DNA from: DASUWK01 sp036378435
Lineage (GTDB): Bacteria; Chloroflexota; Dormibacteria; Dormibacterales; Dormibacteraceae
Reading direction: 5' to 3'
Assembly: GCA_036378435.1 (NCBI GenBank)
Contig: DASUWK010000056.1
Span: 62,001 to 126,000 of the forward strand
Length of the DNA stretch: 64,000 nucleotides
How positions within the stretch are numbered: position 1 is the first letter of the stretch; each line of letters opens with the position of its first letter. The position numbers and the translations under genes were made by a program. This document shows positions 32,265 through 40,641 of this stretch, one piece after another. The notes below the pieces were generated by a model. It was given only the letters and a program-made list of their open reading frames with translations, was not told where the DNA came from and ran no database searches.

Positions 32265-33974
32265 TTAGATCGTCGTCGAAAACATGAACACGTCCTCGTC
32301 GGGCACACCGTTGGATGCGTTCCTGGTGTCTGCCCAGACCATGTAGATCTTGCTGCTGCTCGGGTCCCCCGCGGCACTGGAGTAGTCGCCGAGGAAGCCC
32401 GCCTGCGACGGGTTCGCCTGCGGCGATGGGTAGTTCTGCAGGTCGCTGGCGTCGGTGTACGAGCCGAAGCCGGAGCCGGTGTTGACCAGGTAGCCGTAAC
32501 CGTAGGTCCCCGTTCCGGCGGGATCTGTCGTGGCCGCGCTGGCCTGGTAGGTCGTCACCGCTTCGTGGCCGTCGCCGGCGATGGCGATGGCCGGTTCGAA
32601 ATAAGTCGTTGAGGTGGTGAGCACAGTGCCGCCGCCACCCGAGCCGGTGCCGTCGGTCCACGTCTGACCGCCGTCGGTGCTCTCGGAAACGACGACGTCG
32701 TCATTGCCCTTCGAGGTCGCGCTGCGGCTGTCCGTCCAGTCAGCCACCAGGTGGTTGGCATTGGTCGGGTCGACCGCGACCGCCGGGAAATCATTCGTCC
32801 GCACGAAGATCGACTGGACGCACTGCTCAGGTCCGCGGCCGAAGTCGCAGAGGGCGACGTTCGACTCGTTGTCGAGACCCACGCGAACAGGTGCGCCGGC
32901 CGTCAGCGTGTTGTTGTTGACGGTGACCAGCACGCCGAGTGTCTGGTTGATCGAGCTCGGTGTGTTGCCGTTGTTGAACGCCACGAAGACGTTCCCGTTG
33001 GGCAGCACGACCGGGTAAGAGCCCTGGTCGAAGTTGCAGGCGTCGGCTGGAATCTGGGGGTTGAAGGTGTTGCCCCCGGTGCAGAGCGAGCTGCGGCCCG
33101 AGATCTGGATCGGATTCGTCCAACCGCTGCCGGTCCACTTCGAGATGTAGATCGGCGACTGGCAGAGGCCGCCCTTGTTGAACGACTTCTTGCAGAAGTC
33201 GAAGGACTGGAAGTCCGTGAACGTGACGAAGACCGAATCGGCGCTGGGGCCGCCGGCGATGAACTCCTTGTCGAAGCTGTGGTGTCCGGTGGCGTCCTGC
33301 GCCACGATGAAAGGACTGCCGGAGGCGGCCACGTTCGAATACGCCGAGCCCTTGAGCCCGGGGGTCGACGGGGTCACGGCGATCGCGCTGGCGTTCGAGT
33401 TCACGTCGAACAGCACGCAGCTGAACCACGCGCGACCAGTGCTGTCGAAGGCCAGGGCGGGGTCGCTGCCCGCGTCGTATGTGTGCCCGAGCGGCGAGAG
33501 CGCCTGGTAAAAGGGCGGGATTCCGTCGCCCCAGGTGTGGCCGCTGTCGAGCGAGTAGTCGAAGCCGCACTTGTTGAAGCCGATGCGGCTGTCGTTCTGG
33601 CCCGCGATGATGTTGGTCGGGTCGGTCGGGTTGACCAGGACCTTCTCCTCCGCCTGGCGCCGGGCCGTGCAGTCCTGGTTGACCCTCGGGTTGGTCAGGC
33701 TGCCGCGATTGGCACAGCCGAGAGCGGTCCCCGTGCTCAGCGGCGGGTCGGTCGAACTGGCCGTGTCGGCGCCGACGGCGCGTTCGTCGTCGTACGTGAC
33801 CTCTGACCCACCGGACGGATGTGGCAGCAGTTTGCCGTTGGCGCTGAGCCTGGCGTGGCCGTTGCTGGGATCCATCAGCTGGTTAGGTCCGGCGGTGGCC
33901 GGCTGCGTGACCCAGATCCCGGCCGCAAGTGCGACCGCCGCTACGAGCACGGCAAATCGAAGCCTTCTTCCCAT
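32265..33974 (-). CDS. Exported Asp-box (BNR/sialidase-fold) beta-propeller protein
   Basis: About 569 aa from the ATG at 33974, which has an AAGGGGGC ribosome site; an earlier ATG lacks one. Signal peptide about residues 1-29 (MGRRLRFAVLVAAVALAAG...ATAG). Two Asp-box repeats are clear: SLDSGHTWG (near residue 130) and STDGGQTWT (near 440), matching SxDxGxxW. Other strand-rich repeats (NPTDPTNIIAGQND, DPTNANHLVADWTD) match exo-sialidase or WD40-like fold proteins. The Arg triad of real sialidases is not obvious, so this is more likely a sensor or adhesion propeller. No wall anchor. It is followed by a strong terminator. Confidence 0.72.
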   Translation of the reverse strand: MGRRLRFAVLVAAVALAAGIWVTQPATAGPNQLMDPSNGHARLSANGKLLPHPSGGSEVTYDDERAVGADTASSTDPPLSTGTALGCANRGSLTNPRVNQDCTARRQAEEKVLVNPTDPTNIIAGQNDSRIGFNKCGFDYSLDSGHTWGDGIPPFYQALSPLGHTYDAGSDPALAFDSTGRAWFSCVLFDVNSNASAIAVTPSTPGLKGSAYSNVAASGSPFIVAQDATGHHSFDKEFIAGGPSADSVFVTFTDFQSFDFCKKSFNKGGLCQSPIYISKWTGSGWTNPIQISGRSSLCTGGNTFNPQIPADACNFDQGSYPVVLPNGNVFVAFNNGNTPSSINQTLGVLVTVNNNTLTAGAPVRVGLDNESNVALCDFGRGPEQCVQSIFVRTNDFPAVAVDPTNANHLVADWTDSRSATSKGNDDVVVSESTDGGQTWTDGTGSGGGGTVLTTSTTYFEPAIAIAGDGHEAVTTYQASAATTDPAGTGTYGYGYLVNTGSGFGSYTDASDLQNYPSPQANPSQAGFLGDYSSAAGDPSSSKIYMVWADTRNASNGVPDEDVFMFSTTI

Positions 33975-34056
33975 CCCGTTGCCCCCTTCGCTAAGAGCAG
34001 TGGCCCGCCCCACGGCCGGCCTCGACTTCGATACTAGCTTGCCTATAACTAATTGT

Positions 34057-34085
34057 GCGGGCGGCCTCCGAGGAGCGCCGCCCGC
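34057..34085 (-). terminator. Hairpin terminator candidate
   Basis: GCGGGCGGC / GCCGCCCGC arms (9 bp) with an 11-base loop, 25 bases after the stop of the small anchored protein on the minus strand; AT-rich sequence follows (ACAATTAGTTATAGG). Confidence 0.6.
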
Positions 34086-34109
34086 GATGTTGACAGCCCG
34101 GACTGTGAC

Positions 34110-34496
34110 TTAGTGCGACGTGTGGTGGCTCGCCCCGCCGTTGTGCTGGACGACCCAGCTGCTGACACACTGCCCGATGCCGTGAGTGCCGGCCGCGGCC
34201 GCCTGCGTCTTGCAGGTCTTCACCTGCTGGACGACCTGCTGACCGAAGGCCGAGGAGTTGGCGTGGTTGGTCGTCGAGTTGCTGCCCGAGGCGGTGGTCC
34301 CAGTCGATTCCTGGGGCGCCGTTGCCGTCGCCGGCTGTTGAGGGGCCGGTGCGGCAACCGCCGGCACCGGCTGCCGGGAGCCGGTGGCGACGGCGTTGAT
34401 CGTCGCCGTCCCGCCGAGGGCCACGATCGCCAGCACGATGCCGAGTCCTCTGATGTGGGCTGCTGGGGCTCGCAACTGTGTCAGTGCAATGCTCAT
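34110..34496 (-). CDS. Small exported or membrane-anchored Ala/Thr/Gln-rich protein
   Basis: 128 aa. One hydrophobic segment (about residues 15-36, LGIVLAIVALGGTATINAVA) acts as signal anchor or signal peptide. A Pro/Ala/Thr-rich linker follows (about 42-75), then a short domain with two Cys (QVKTCKTQAAAAGTHGIGQC) and a His-rich tail (NGGASHHTSH). The two Cys may pair outside the cell and the tail may bind metal; both are inference. Family unknown. It runs leftward and away from the acyl-CoA operon. Coding is supported by the ordered signal-linker-domain layout. Confidence 0.55.
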   Translation of the reverse strand: MSIALTQLRAPAAHIRGLGIVLAIVALGGTATINAVATGSRQPVPAVAAPAPQQPATATAPQESTGTTASGSNSTTNHANSSAFGQQVVQQVKTCKTQAAAAGTHGIGQCVSSWVVQHNGGASHHTSH

Positions 34497-34545
34497 GTTT
34501 TCTTCAACGCCGGCGCAGCCATAGAACCTGCGCGCCGGGCGCGGT

Positions 34546-34551
34546 TAAGGT
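34546..34551 (+). promoter_or_regulatory. Leaderless -10 box (TAAGGT) of the acyl-CoA operon
   Basis: TAAGGT is six bases (aggccg) before the GTG at 34558, the first gene of the overlapped seven-gene operon. Confidence 0.55.
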
Positions 34552-34557
34552 AGGCCG

Positions 34558-35895
34558 GTGAGGGCCGCGCTCAGCCTCGTCGAGGCGCTGCTCGCTTCCG
34601 ACGGGCTGCCGGCGGGGCATCCGCCGGCCGAGGTCCGCGAAGTCGCGAAGCAGTGCGTGCTGGATTGGTTCGGCGTCACGCTCGCCGGCGCGGGCGAAGA
34701 ACTGGCCGTGATGCTGCGGGCGGAGGCCGAGGCGGCCGGAGGTGCACCGCAGGCCGGGATCGTCGGCACGGCGGCGAGGACTTCCGCGCTTTTCGCTGCC
34801 CTGGTCAACGGGGCGACGTCGCACGCGCTGGACTACGACGACACGAACCTCGTGATGATGGGTCACTCCACGGCCCCGGTCCTACCCGCGGCGCTGGCCG
34901 AAGCCGAAGTCCGCGCTGCCGGCGGCCTCGAGCTGCTGAACAGCTTCATCGCCGGCGTCGAATTGGAATGCCGCCTCGGGCTCGCGCTGAGCCCGGGCCA
35001 CTATGCCGCCGGCTGGCACCCCACGGGGACCCTGGGGACGTTTGGGGCGGCGGCCGCTTGCTGCCACCTGGCCGGGCTCGACCGGGCGGCGACCAGGGCC
35101 GCCCTCGGCATCGCCGCGACGCAGGCCGCGGGCCTCAAGTCGGCCTTCGGCACCATGAGCAAGCCTCTGCACGCCGGCAAGGCGGCTTTCAACGGGCTGC
35201 TGGCGGCGCGGCTCGGGGCCCGTGGCTTCACGGCGAGCGACGAGATGATCGACGGCGCCCAGGGTTTCGTCGAAACCCATGCTCCCGAGATCCACCCGGA
35301 GCGCCTTGACGAGCTTGGCACCCGCTACCTCATCACCGAGACGCTGTTCAAGTACCACGCCGCCTGCTATCTCACCCACAGCACGATCGAGAACCTGCGC
35401 CGGCTGCGCCTCGAGGGCGTGCCGGCCGACGATGCCGAGCTCGTGGAGGTGAGGGTGCATCCGGCGGCGCTCACGGTGTGCGATATCGCCGAGCCCCAAA
35501 CCGGCCTCGAGGGGAAGTTCAGCCTGCGCGCGACCGCCGCGATGGGTCTGCTCGGCGATCCCACGGACGACGTGGCCACCTTCAGCGACGCGCGCATGGC
35601 CGACCCGCGGCTGCGCTCGCTGCGCGACCGCGTCCGGGTGAGCGGCGACGAGGACCTTGCCGCAGCCGAGGCGGTGGCTGTCGTCCACGCCGGCGGCAGG
35701 CGGTTCGAGTCCCGGTCTGACGCAGGCCTGCCCGCGCGCGACATCGACACCCAATGGCAGCGACTGGAGGCGAAGTTCACCGCCCTGGCCTCCCCGGTGC
35801 TCGGCGAATCGGGCGCCCGCAACCTGCGCGAGGCGATCCGCTCTCTGGAACACTTGCCGGCCGCGGACCTGGTGCGGCTCTCGCAGCCCGCCTAG
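34558..35895 (+). CDS. MmgE/PrpD-family protein
   Basis: 445 aa. Members of this family act on small tricarboxylates or C5-C7 diacids (2-methylcitrate dehydratase, cis-aconitate decarboxylase, iminodisuccinate epimerase). Family landmarks: VLDWFGVTLAG near residue 40; GATSHALDYDDTN (about 83-95); WHPTGTLGTFGAAAA (about 158-172); KPLHAGKAAFNGLLAA (about 202-217); a C-terminal SLRATAAMGLL. It is the first gene of an operon whose later members handle CoA thioesters. Its own reaction cannot be fixed from motifs; isomerisation, dehydration or decarboxylation of a diacid would each fit. Confidence 0.85.
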   Translation: MRAALSLVEALLASDGLPAGHPPAEVREVAKQCVLDWFGVTLAGAGEELAVMLRAEAEAAGGAPQAGIVGTAARTSALFAALVNGATSHALDYDDTNLVMMGHSTAPVLPAALAEAEVRAAGGLELLNSFIAGVELECRLGLALSPGHYAAGWHPTGTLGTFGAAAACCHLAGLDRAATRAALGIAATQAAGLKSAFGTMSKPLHAGKAAFNGLLAARLGARGFTASDEMIDGAQGFVETHAPEIHPERLDELGTRYLITETLFKYHAACYLTHSTIENLRRLRLEGVPADDAELVEVRVHPAALTVCDIAEPQTGLEGKFSLRATAAMGLLGDPTDDVATFSDARMADPRLRSLRDRVRVSGDEDLAAAEAVAVVHAGGRRFESRSDAGLPARDIDTQWQRLEAKFTALASPVLGESGARNLREAIRSLEHLPAADLVRLSQPA

Positions 35896-36371
35896 TGGAT
35901 CTCAGCTCCGCTCGGGAGTGGCTTCACGGCCGCTACTTCGAGGACTTCGAGGTCGGGCAGAGATTCGATCATCACTGGGGGCGCACCATCACCGAGTCCG
36001 ACGCGATCCTGTTCTCGACGCTGACGCTCGCCTACAACCCGCTCTACTTGAACCGCGACCACGCTCTGGCCGAAGGCCACCCGGACCTGGTGGTGAACCC
36101 TCTGCTCGTGTTCGACGTGGTGTTCGGCTTGAGCGTCGAGGACCTGAGCGAGAAAGGTGGGCTCTTTCTCGGCGTCGAAGATCTCACCTATCACCGCCAC
36201 GTCTATCCGGGCGAGACCCTGACCGCCCGCAGCGAGGTCCTGACGGCGCGGCTCTCCGACAGCCGCCCGGAGCACGGCGTCGTCTCCTGGCGGACCGAGG
36301 GCGTCGATGCGCGGGGCACGATCGTGATCGACTTCACGCGCACCAACCTCGTTGTGCGGCGGCCCGCGTGA
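35895..36371 (+). CDS. MaoC-like hydratase, first copy
   Basis: 158 aa hot-dog-fold protein. The GTG at 35895 overlaps the preceding stop by one base (TAGTG). 'HGRYFEDFEVGQRFDHHWGRTITESDAILFS' has the usual MaoC opening, and 'FSTLTLAYNPLYLNRDHA' is the region holding the catalytic Asp-x(4)-His in R-hydratases, here with Asn-Pro-Leu-Tyr and no clear His. This pattern resembles the N-terminal half of two-domain mesaconyl-CoA hydratases. A second MaoC-like gene lies two genes downstream, so the two may form a heterodimer with complementary halves. Likely reaction: hydration of an enoyl-CoA. Confidence 0.82.
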   Translation: MDLSSAREWLHGRYFEDFEVGQRFDHHWGRTITESDAILFSTLTLAYNPLYLNRDHALAEGHPDLVVNPLLVFDVVFGLSVEDLSEKGGLFLGVEDLTYHRHVYPGETLTARSEVLTARLSDSRPEHGVVSWRTEGVDARGTIVIDFTRTNLVVRRPA

Positions 36372-37588
36372 GCGCGCTGTCGCCGGAGCGCGAGGAGCTG
36401 CGGCGCCGCGCGCGAGAGTTCGCGCTCGCCGAGGTCCTGCCGGTGGCCGACGAGCTCGATCGCCAGAAGGTCGACATCCCCTGGGAGCTGATCGAGAAAG
36501 TCGCCGCGCAGGGGTATTTCGGGATCACGATCCCGCGCGAGCACGGCGGCCTCGGCCTCGGGCTCTTCGAGTACTGCCTCGTGAGCGAAGAGCTGGCTCG
36601 CGCGTGGATGAGCGTCGCCAGCATCATCGCGCGCGGCAACTCCATCCTGTTCGGGGCGTTGGCGGACGATCCGCGGCGCAGCCACCTGATGGCAAAGGTC
36701 GCGCGGGGCGAATACATCGGCGCCTTCGCGCTGTCCGAGGAGCAGACCGGCTCAGACGTCGCCGGCATCGCCACCACCGCTCGCCGCGAAGGCGACGAGT
36801 GGGTGCTCGACGGTGACAAGAAGTGGGCCGGTTGGGCGCTGCCGGCCGACTTCATCATGGTTTTCGCCCGCACGTCGCCCCCGGATGCGCAGAACCGGCA
36901 CCGCGGGATCAGCTGCTTCCTGGTGGAGAAGGAACGGGACAGCTTTCCACCGGGCATGAGCGGCGAGCCGATCGACAAGATCGGCTACCACGGCCTCAGC
37001 TCTTGGCGGCTCCGCCTCGACGGCGTGCGGGTGCCCGCCGGCAACCTGCTCGGCGTCGAAGGCGAGGGCTTCCGGATCGCGGTCAGCGGTCTGGACAAGG
37101 CGCGAGTGCATACGGCGGCGCGAGCCGTGGGTGCCGCTCAGGCTGCTCTCGAGGACGCCACCGCATACGCGCGCACGCGCGTCCAGTTCGGCCACCCCAT
37201 CGCCGACTTCCAGGCCATCCGCTTCAAGCTCGCCGAGATGGCGACCGACGTCGAGGCGGGCCGCCAGCTGTGGCGTCACGCGGCCGAGCTCGTCGACGCG
37301 GGCGGCCGCCACGATCGCCTCTGCTCGATGGCGAAGCTGTTCGCGTCCGATATGGCCGAGCGCGTGACCACCGAAGGCCTGCAGATCCTGGGAGGCGCCG
37401 GCTACACCACGGAGCACGCGATGGAACGGCACTGGCGTGACGCGCGTTTGACGCGGATCTTCGAGGGCACCTCCGAGATCCAAAAGCGCATCATCTCGGA
37501 CCGGTTGCTGGAGGGGCCCGCGGCCGGCCCCGAGCCCGTTCAGGGCGGCGCGAAAGGGCCCGCGGCCGGCCGGGGGCCTCAACAGTGA
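36368..37588 (+). CDS. Acyl-CoA dehydrogenase with repeat-derived C-terminal tail
   Basis: 406 aa FAD enzyme that oxidises an acyl-CoA to the 2-enoyl-CoA and passes electrons to ETF. GTG start overlapping the MaoC stop (GTGA). Motifs: ALSEEQTGSDVAGI (about 121-134), DGDKKWAGWA, and the C-terminal LQILGGAGYTTEHAMERHWRD and FEGTSEIQ with the catalytic-base Glu as in medium-chain enzymes. Normal proteins of this family end close to RIISDRLLEG; here about 24 extra residues (GPAAGPEPVQ..., GPAAGRGPQQ) are encoded by the paired GC-rich repeat. In this operon the substrate may be a branched C5 diacyl-CoA. Confidence 0.9.
   Translation: MSALSPEREELRRRAREFALAEVLPVADELDRQKVDIPWELIEKVAAQGYFGITIPREHGGLGLGLFEYCLVSEELARAWMSVASIIARGNSILFGALADDPRRSHLMAKVARGEYIGAFALSEEQTGSDVAGIATTARREGDEWVLDGDKKWAGWALPADFIMVFARTSPPDAQNRHRGISCFLVEKERDSFPPGMSGEPIDKIGYHGLSSWRLRLDGVRVPAGNLLGVEGEGFRIAVSGLDKARVHTAARAVGAAQAALEDATAYARTRVQFGHPIADFQAIRFKLAEMATDVEAGRQLWRHAAELVDAGGRHDRLCSMAKLFASDMAERVTTEGLQILGGAGYTTEHAMERHWRDARLTRIFEGTSEIQKRIISDRLLEGPAAGPEPVQGGAKGPAAGRGPQQ
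37514..37578 (+). repeat. Paired GC palindrome repeat, 42-bp period, inside a coding end
   Basis: GCGGCCGGCC occurs at 37520-37529 and 37562-37571, each preceded by GGGCCC, with TTCAGGGCGGCG and AAAGGG between. The element at 42575-42641 has the same parts in the same order and spacing. Here it is translated as two GPAAG units at the end of the acyl-CoA dehydrogenase. Confidence 0.8.
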
Positions 37589-38028
37589 GCTGGTGGGAAG
37601 ACATGGAGCCCGGCGCCGTCTTCAAGCACGCGCGCGGCAAGACGGTCACGGAGCTGGAAGGCGTGCTGCTCACGAACCTGGTCCTGAACACGGCGCAGGC
37701 GCATTTCAACGAGGACGCGATGAGCCGCACCGACCTCGGCGGAACGATAGTGTTCGGCGGTGTGGTGGCCGCGGTCGTGATCGGCCTGGCCACCCAGGAC
37801 ACCGCTGAGCACGCGGTGCGAGAGCTGCGCCTCGACGCCATGCGATTCAAGGCGCCGGTGCGCCATGGCGACACGCTGTACGCCTACACCGAGGTGGTCG
37901 AGAAGTCTGAACATGGCACGGTCCACTTCCGCCATCGCGGCGTCAACCAGCACGGCGCCGAGGTGTTCGAGTGCGAGCGCTGGGTTCAGCTGAAGCACAG
38001 GCCGCCGGGCGCGCGCAGGGCGCACTGA
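37585..38028 (+). CDS. MaoC-like hydratase, second copy
   Basis: 147 aa. GTG start overlapping the dehydrogenase stop (GTGA). 'WWEDMEPGAVFKHARGKTVTE' is the MaoC opening; NTAQAHFNEDAM matches the catalytic-loop region with the Asn and His conserved in mesaconyl-CoA-hydratase-like C-terminal halves; 'GGTIVFGGVVAAVVIGLATQ' is the long central helix. With the first MaoC gene it would make the two halves of a double-hot-dog hydratase as separate subunits. Probable role: hydration of the enoyl-CoA made by the dehydrogenase encoded between them. Confidence 0.85.
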   Translation: MSWWEDMEPGAVFKHARGKTVTELEGVLLTNLVLNTAQAHFNEDAMSRTDLGGTIVFGGVVAAVVIGLATQDTAEHAVRELRLDAMRFKAPVRHGDTLYAYTEVVEKSEHGTVHFRHRGVNQHGAEVFECERWVQLKHRPPGARRAH

Positions 38029-39240
38029 ATGAGCGGTCCGCTCGAAGACGTCCGCGTCGTCGACCTGACGCGCATGCTCGCCGGCCCCTACTGCACGATG
38101 CTGCTCGCCGACCTCGGCGCCGACGTGATCAAGGTGGAGGCGCCGCAAGGGGACGGCAGCCGGGAGCTCGGTCCCTTCGCGCCGGAGGACGAGCAGCACG
38201 CACTGGGCGGCTACTTCCAGAGCGTGAACCGCGGCAAGCGCGGGATTGCGCTCGACCTCAAGCAACCGGCCGCCCGCGAGGTGCTGCTCCGGCTCGTGGA
38301 GCAGTCGGACGCGCTGATCGAGAATTTCCGGCCCGGCGTGATGGAGCGCCTCGGGCTGGGCTACGAATCGCTGCGGGAACGGAACCCCAAGCTCGTCTAC
38401 GGCGCCATCCGGGGCTTCGGCGATCCCCGCACCGGCGCCAGCCCTTACGTCGACTGGCCTGCCTTCGACGTCACCGCCCAGGCCTTCGGCGGCTTCATGG
38501 GGATCACCGGTGCGGGGCCCGGCGAGTCCTACAAGGCCGGACCCGGCATAGGCGATCTCTTCCCCGCGGTACTCGCCGCGGTGGGCGTGCTCGCGGCCAT
38601 CCATCACGCGCGGCGGACCGGCGAGGGCCAGTTCCTGGACGTCGCAATGTACGACGCTGTGCTCTCGATGTGTGAGCGGATCGTCTACCAGCGCACGTTC
38701 GGCGGCGAGGTTCCGCAGCCGCAGGGCAACACGCACCCGCTGCTCGTCCCGTACGGCGCCTTCAGGACGCGCGACGGGCAGGTGACGATCGCCACGCCGG
38801 AACCGCACCAGTGGGCGGCGCTGGCCAACGCGCTCGGCCGATCCGAGCTGGCGGAGGACGAGCGCTACGCCACCAACGCCGCCCGCCTCGATCGCCGCGA
38901 CGAGGTGAACGCGCTGGTCGCCGAGTGGTGCGCCGGGCTCTCGAAGCAGGAGGTGGTCGCGGCCTTGGGTGGCACGGTGCCGGTGGGCCCGGTCCAGACG
39001 GTGGCCGACATCCTGGCCGACCCGCACGTCGCCGCGCGGGGGATGCTCGCCGACGTCGATCAGCCGCGGGGCGGCAGCCGGCAGGTGGCGGGGCCGCCGA
39101 TCAAGCTCACGCGGACGCCGGCCAAGGTCCGCGGCCGCGCCCCACTGCTCGGCGAGCATGGCGAGGAGCTGCTGGAGGAGCTCGGCTATTCGCCGGGCGA
39201 GCGTTCGGAGCTGCTCGAAACCGGAGCCATCATTCAGTGA
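38029..39240 (+). CDS. Class III (CaiB/BaiF) CoA-transferase
   Basis: 403 aa. Transfers CoA between carboxylic acids through an aspartyl-CoA anhydride. Family signs: 'LEDVRVVDLTRMLAGPYCTMLLADLGADVIKVE' at the N-terminus, SVNRGKRGIALDLK, 'ALIENFRPGVMERLGLGYE', and the catalytic Asp in GIGDLFPAVLAAVG (D176). ATG directly after the MaoC stop with no gap. In the 3-hydroxypropionate bicycle a family III enzyme (mesaconyl-CoA C1-C4 transferase) stands next to mesaconyl-CoA hydratase and malyl-CoA lyase genes, a grouping repeated here. Activating the free diacid is the simpler alternative. Confidence 0.92.
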   Translation: MSGPLEDVRVVDLTRMLAGPYCTMLLADLGADVIKVEAPQGDGSRELGPFAPEDEQHALGGYFQSVNRGKRGIALDLKQPAAREVLLRLVEQSDALIENFRPGVMERLGLGYESLRERNPKLVYGAIRGFGDPRTGASPYVDWPAFDVTAQAFGGFMGITGAGPGESYKAGPGIGDLFPAVLAAVGVLAAIHHARRTGEGQFLDVAMYDAVLSMCERIVYQRTFGGEVPQPQGNTHPLLVPYGAFRTRDGQVTIATPEPHQWAALANALGRSELAEDERYATNAARLDRRDEVNALVAEWCAGLSKQEVVAALGGTVPVGPVQTVADILADPHVAARGMLADVDQPRGGSRQVAGPPIKLTRTPAKVRGRAPLLGEHGEELLEELGYSPGERSELLETGAIIQ

Positions 39241-40145
39241 GGCTGCGCCGCTCCGAGCTCTCGACGCCCGGCAACAGCGAGCGAATGATCGCGAAGGCCG
39301 CCGCCTCAGACGCCGACCTCGTCTTCCTCGACCTCGAGGATTCGGTGGCGCCGGCCGCCAAGGAGGCCGCACGCCACACCGTCGTCCGCGGCCTGCGAGA
39401 GCTGGACTGGGGGTCAAAAACCAGGGCGGTCCGAATCAACGGCGCCGACACCGAGTGGGCCCACGAAGACCTGCTCAGCGTGGTCCAGGGCGCCGGCGAC
39501 GCCCTCGATGTCGTCGTGCTGCCCAAGGTCAAGGCGCCCCGGGACGTCTGGTGGGTCGAGACGCTGCTCGACCAGCTGGACCGCAAGTCGCCGAAAGCGA
39601 CTCCGATCAAGCTCGAGGTGCTGATCGAAGAGGTCGAGGCGCTGATCGCGGTCGAGGAGATCGCGCGCTCGACGCGCCGGCTCGAAAGCGTGATCTTCGG
39701 GCCCGGCGACTTCGCCGCGTCGCAGGGCGTCAAGACCCGAGGGATCGGCGGCGACACACCCGACTATCCCGGCGACATCTGGCACTACGCGCGCAGCAAG
39801 ATCGTAGTGGCCGCTCGGGCAGCCGGGATCGAAGCCATCGACGGCCCGTTCGCCGACTTCGGCGACACCGACGGCTACCGGCGGGAGTGCCTGCGCGCAG
39901 CCGCGCTCGGGTTCACGGGCAAGTGGGCCATCCACCCGAGCCAGATCGCGGTGGCCAACGAGGTCTTCTCTCCGACCGACGAGGAGGAGCGCGCCGCCCG
40001 CTTGGTGATGGCCGAGTACGAGCGCGCGCAGGCCGCCGGGGTGGGCGCGGTCGCGGTGGACGGGCGGATGGTCGACGTGGCGAGCGTCCGGATCCTGCGC
40101 GGCACGATCGAGAGGGCCGACGCGATCCGCTCGCGTCGCGGCTGA
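39237..40145 (+). CDS. CitE/HpcH-like CoA-ester lyase (malyl-CoA lyase type)
   Basis: 302 aa, starting at the GTG that overlaps the transferase stop (GTGA); a longer frame upstream is noise. TIM-barrel enzyme of the citrate lyase beta / malyl-CoA lyase family that cleaves or forms a C-C bond next to a CoA thioester with Mg. Motifs: RSELSTPGNSERM, DLVFLDLEDSVAP (metal Glu/Asp), RINGADTEW, LPKV, and VIFGPGDFAASQG. C-terminal GFTGKWAIHPSQI is typical. Expected reaction in this operon: splitting a beta-methylmalyl-CoA-, malyl-CoA- or citramalyl-CoA-like ester to glyoxylate or pyruvate plus an acyl-CoA. Confidence 0.9.
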   Translation: MRLRRSELSTPGNSERMIAKAAASDADLVFLDLEDSVAPAAKEAARHTVVRGLRELDWGSKTRAVRINGADTEWAHEDLLSVVQGAGDALDVVVLPKVKAPRDVWWVETLLDQLDRKSPKATPIKLEVLIEEVEALIAVEEIARSTRRLESVIFGPGDFAASQGVKTRGIGGDTPDYPGDIWHYARSKIVVAARAAGIEAIDGPFADFGDTDGYRRECLRAAALGFTGKWAIHPSQIAVANEVFSPTDEEERAARLVMAEYERAQAAGVGAVAVDGRMVDVASVRILRGTIERADAIRSRRG

Positions 40146-40630
40146 TGGGCGCCAAATATGAGTTCGTCGATGTCTGGACCGTGCCGGCGCCGCGGGAGGT
40201 CGTCTGGCGCATGGTCGACGACGTCGCGCGCTGGCCCCGCTGGTGGCCTGACTACAGGCTGGCGGAGCGCGTCTCAGCGGTGGAGCACGGGGTCGGCGCC
40301 CGCTGGCACGTCCGGGTGAAGGCCGACCTTCCGTACACCGTCGACTTCCACTTCGACGTCCTGGCCCACGAGCGCCCGCGGTACGTGCGCACGCATGTCG
40401 AAGGCTTCTTCGAGGGCGAGATCGACTGGACGCTGGAGGAGGCGGGTCCGGACGCCACCCGCATGACGCTCCACGAGCAGACGGAGACGAGCTGGATGCT
40501 CATCAACCTGGCGGCGCGGCTCGGGCTGCGGCGGCTGCTGGAAGCGAACCACGCGGCGGCCATGAGACGCGGGGAAGCGGGTCTGCGGGCGGCGCTTGCG
40601 TCCGGCTACGAGCCGCCTGACCTGGACTAG
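40145..40630 (+). CDS. SRPBCC (polyketide cyclase/START-like) protein
   Basis: 161 aa with the helix-grip fold of SRPBCC proteins: 'FVDVWTVPAPREVVWRMVDD' followed by WPRWWPDY and 'GVGARWHVRVKADLPYTVDF' are the usual opening strands and loop, and a long C-terminal helix (LRRLLEANHAAAMRRGEAGL) closes the cavity. Such proteins bind hydrophobic ligands; activity cannot be read. The ATG overlaps the lyase stop by one base (TGATG), so it is the last gene of the operon. A role in handling an intermediate of the pathway is inference. Confidence 0.85.
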   Translation: MGAKYEFVDVWTVPAPREVVWRMVDDVARWPRWWPDYRLAERVSAVEHGVGARWHVRVKADLPYTVDFHFDVLAHERPRYVRTHVEGFFEGEIDWTLEEAGPDATRMTLHEQTETSWMLINLAARLGLRRLLEANHAAAMRRGEAGLRAALASGYEPPDLD

Positions 40631-40641
40631 CGTCCAGAGGC

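Noticed and set aside
35657..36367. N-terminal extension of the acyl-CoA dehydrogenase by 237 codons
   Set aside because: It runs through the MmgE and MaoC genes in another phase; the GTGA junction at 36368 gives the normal N-terminus.
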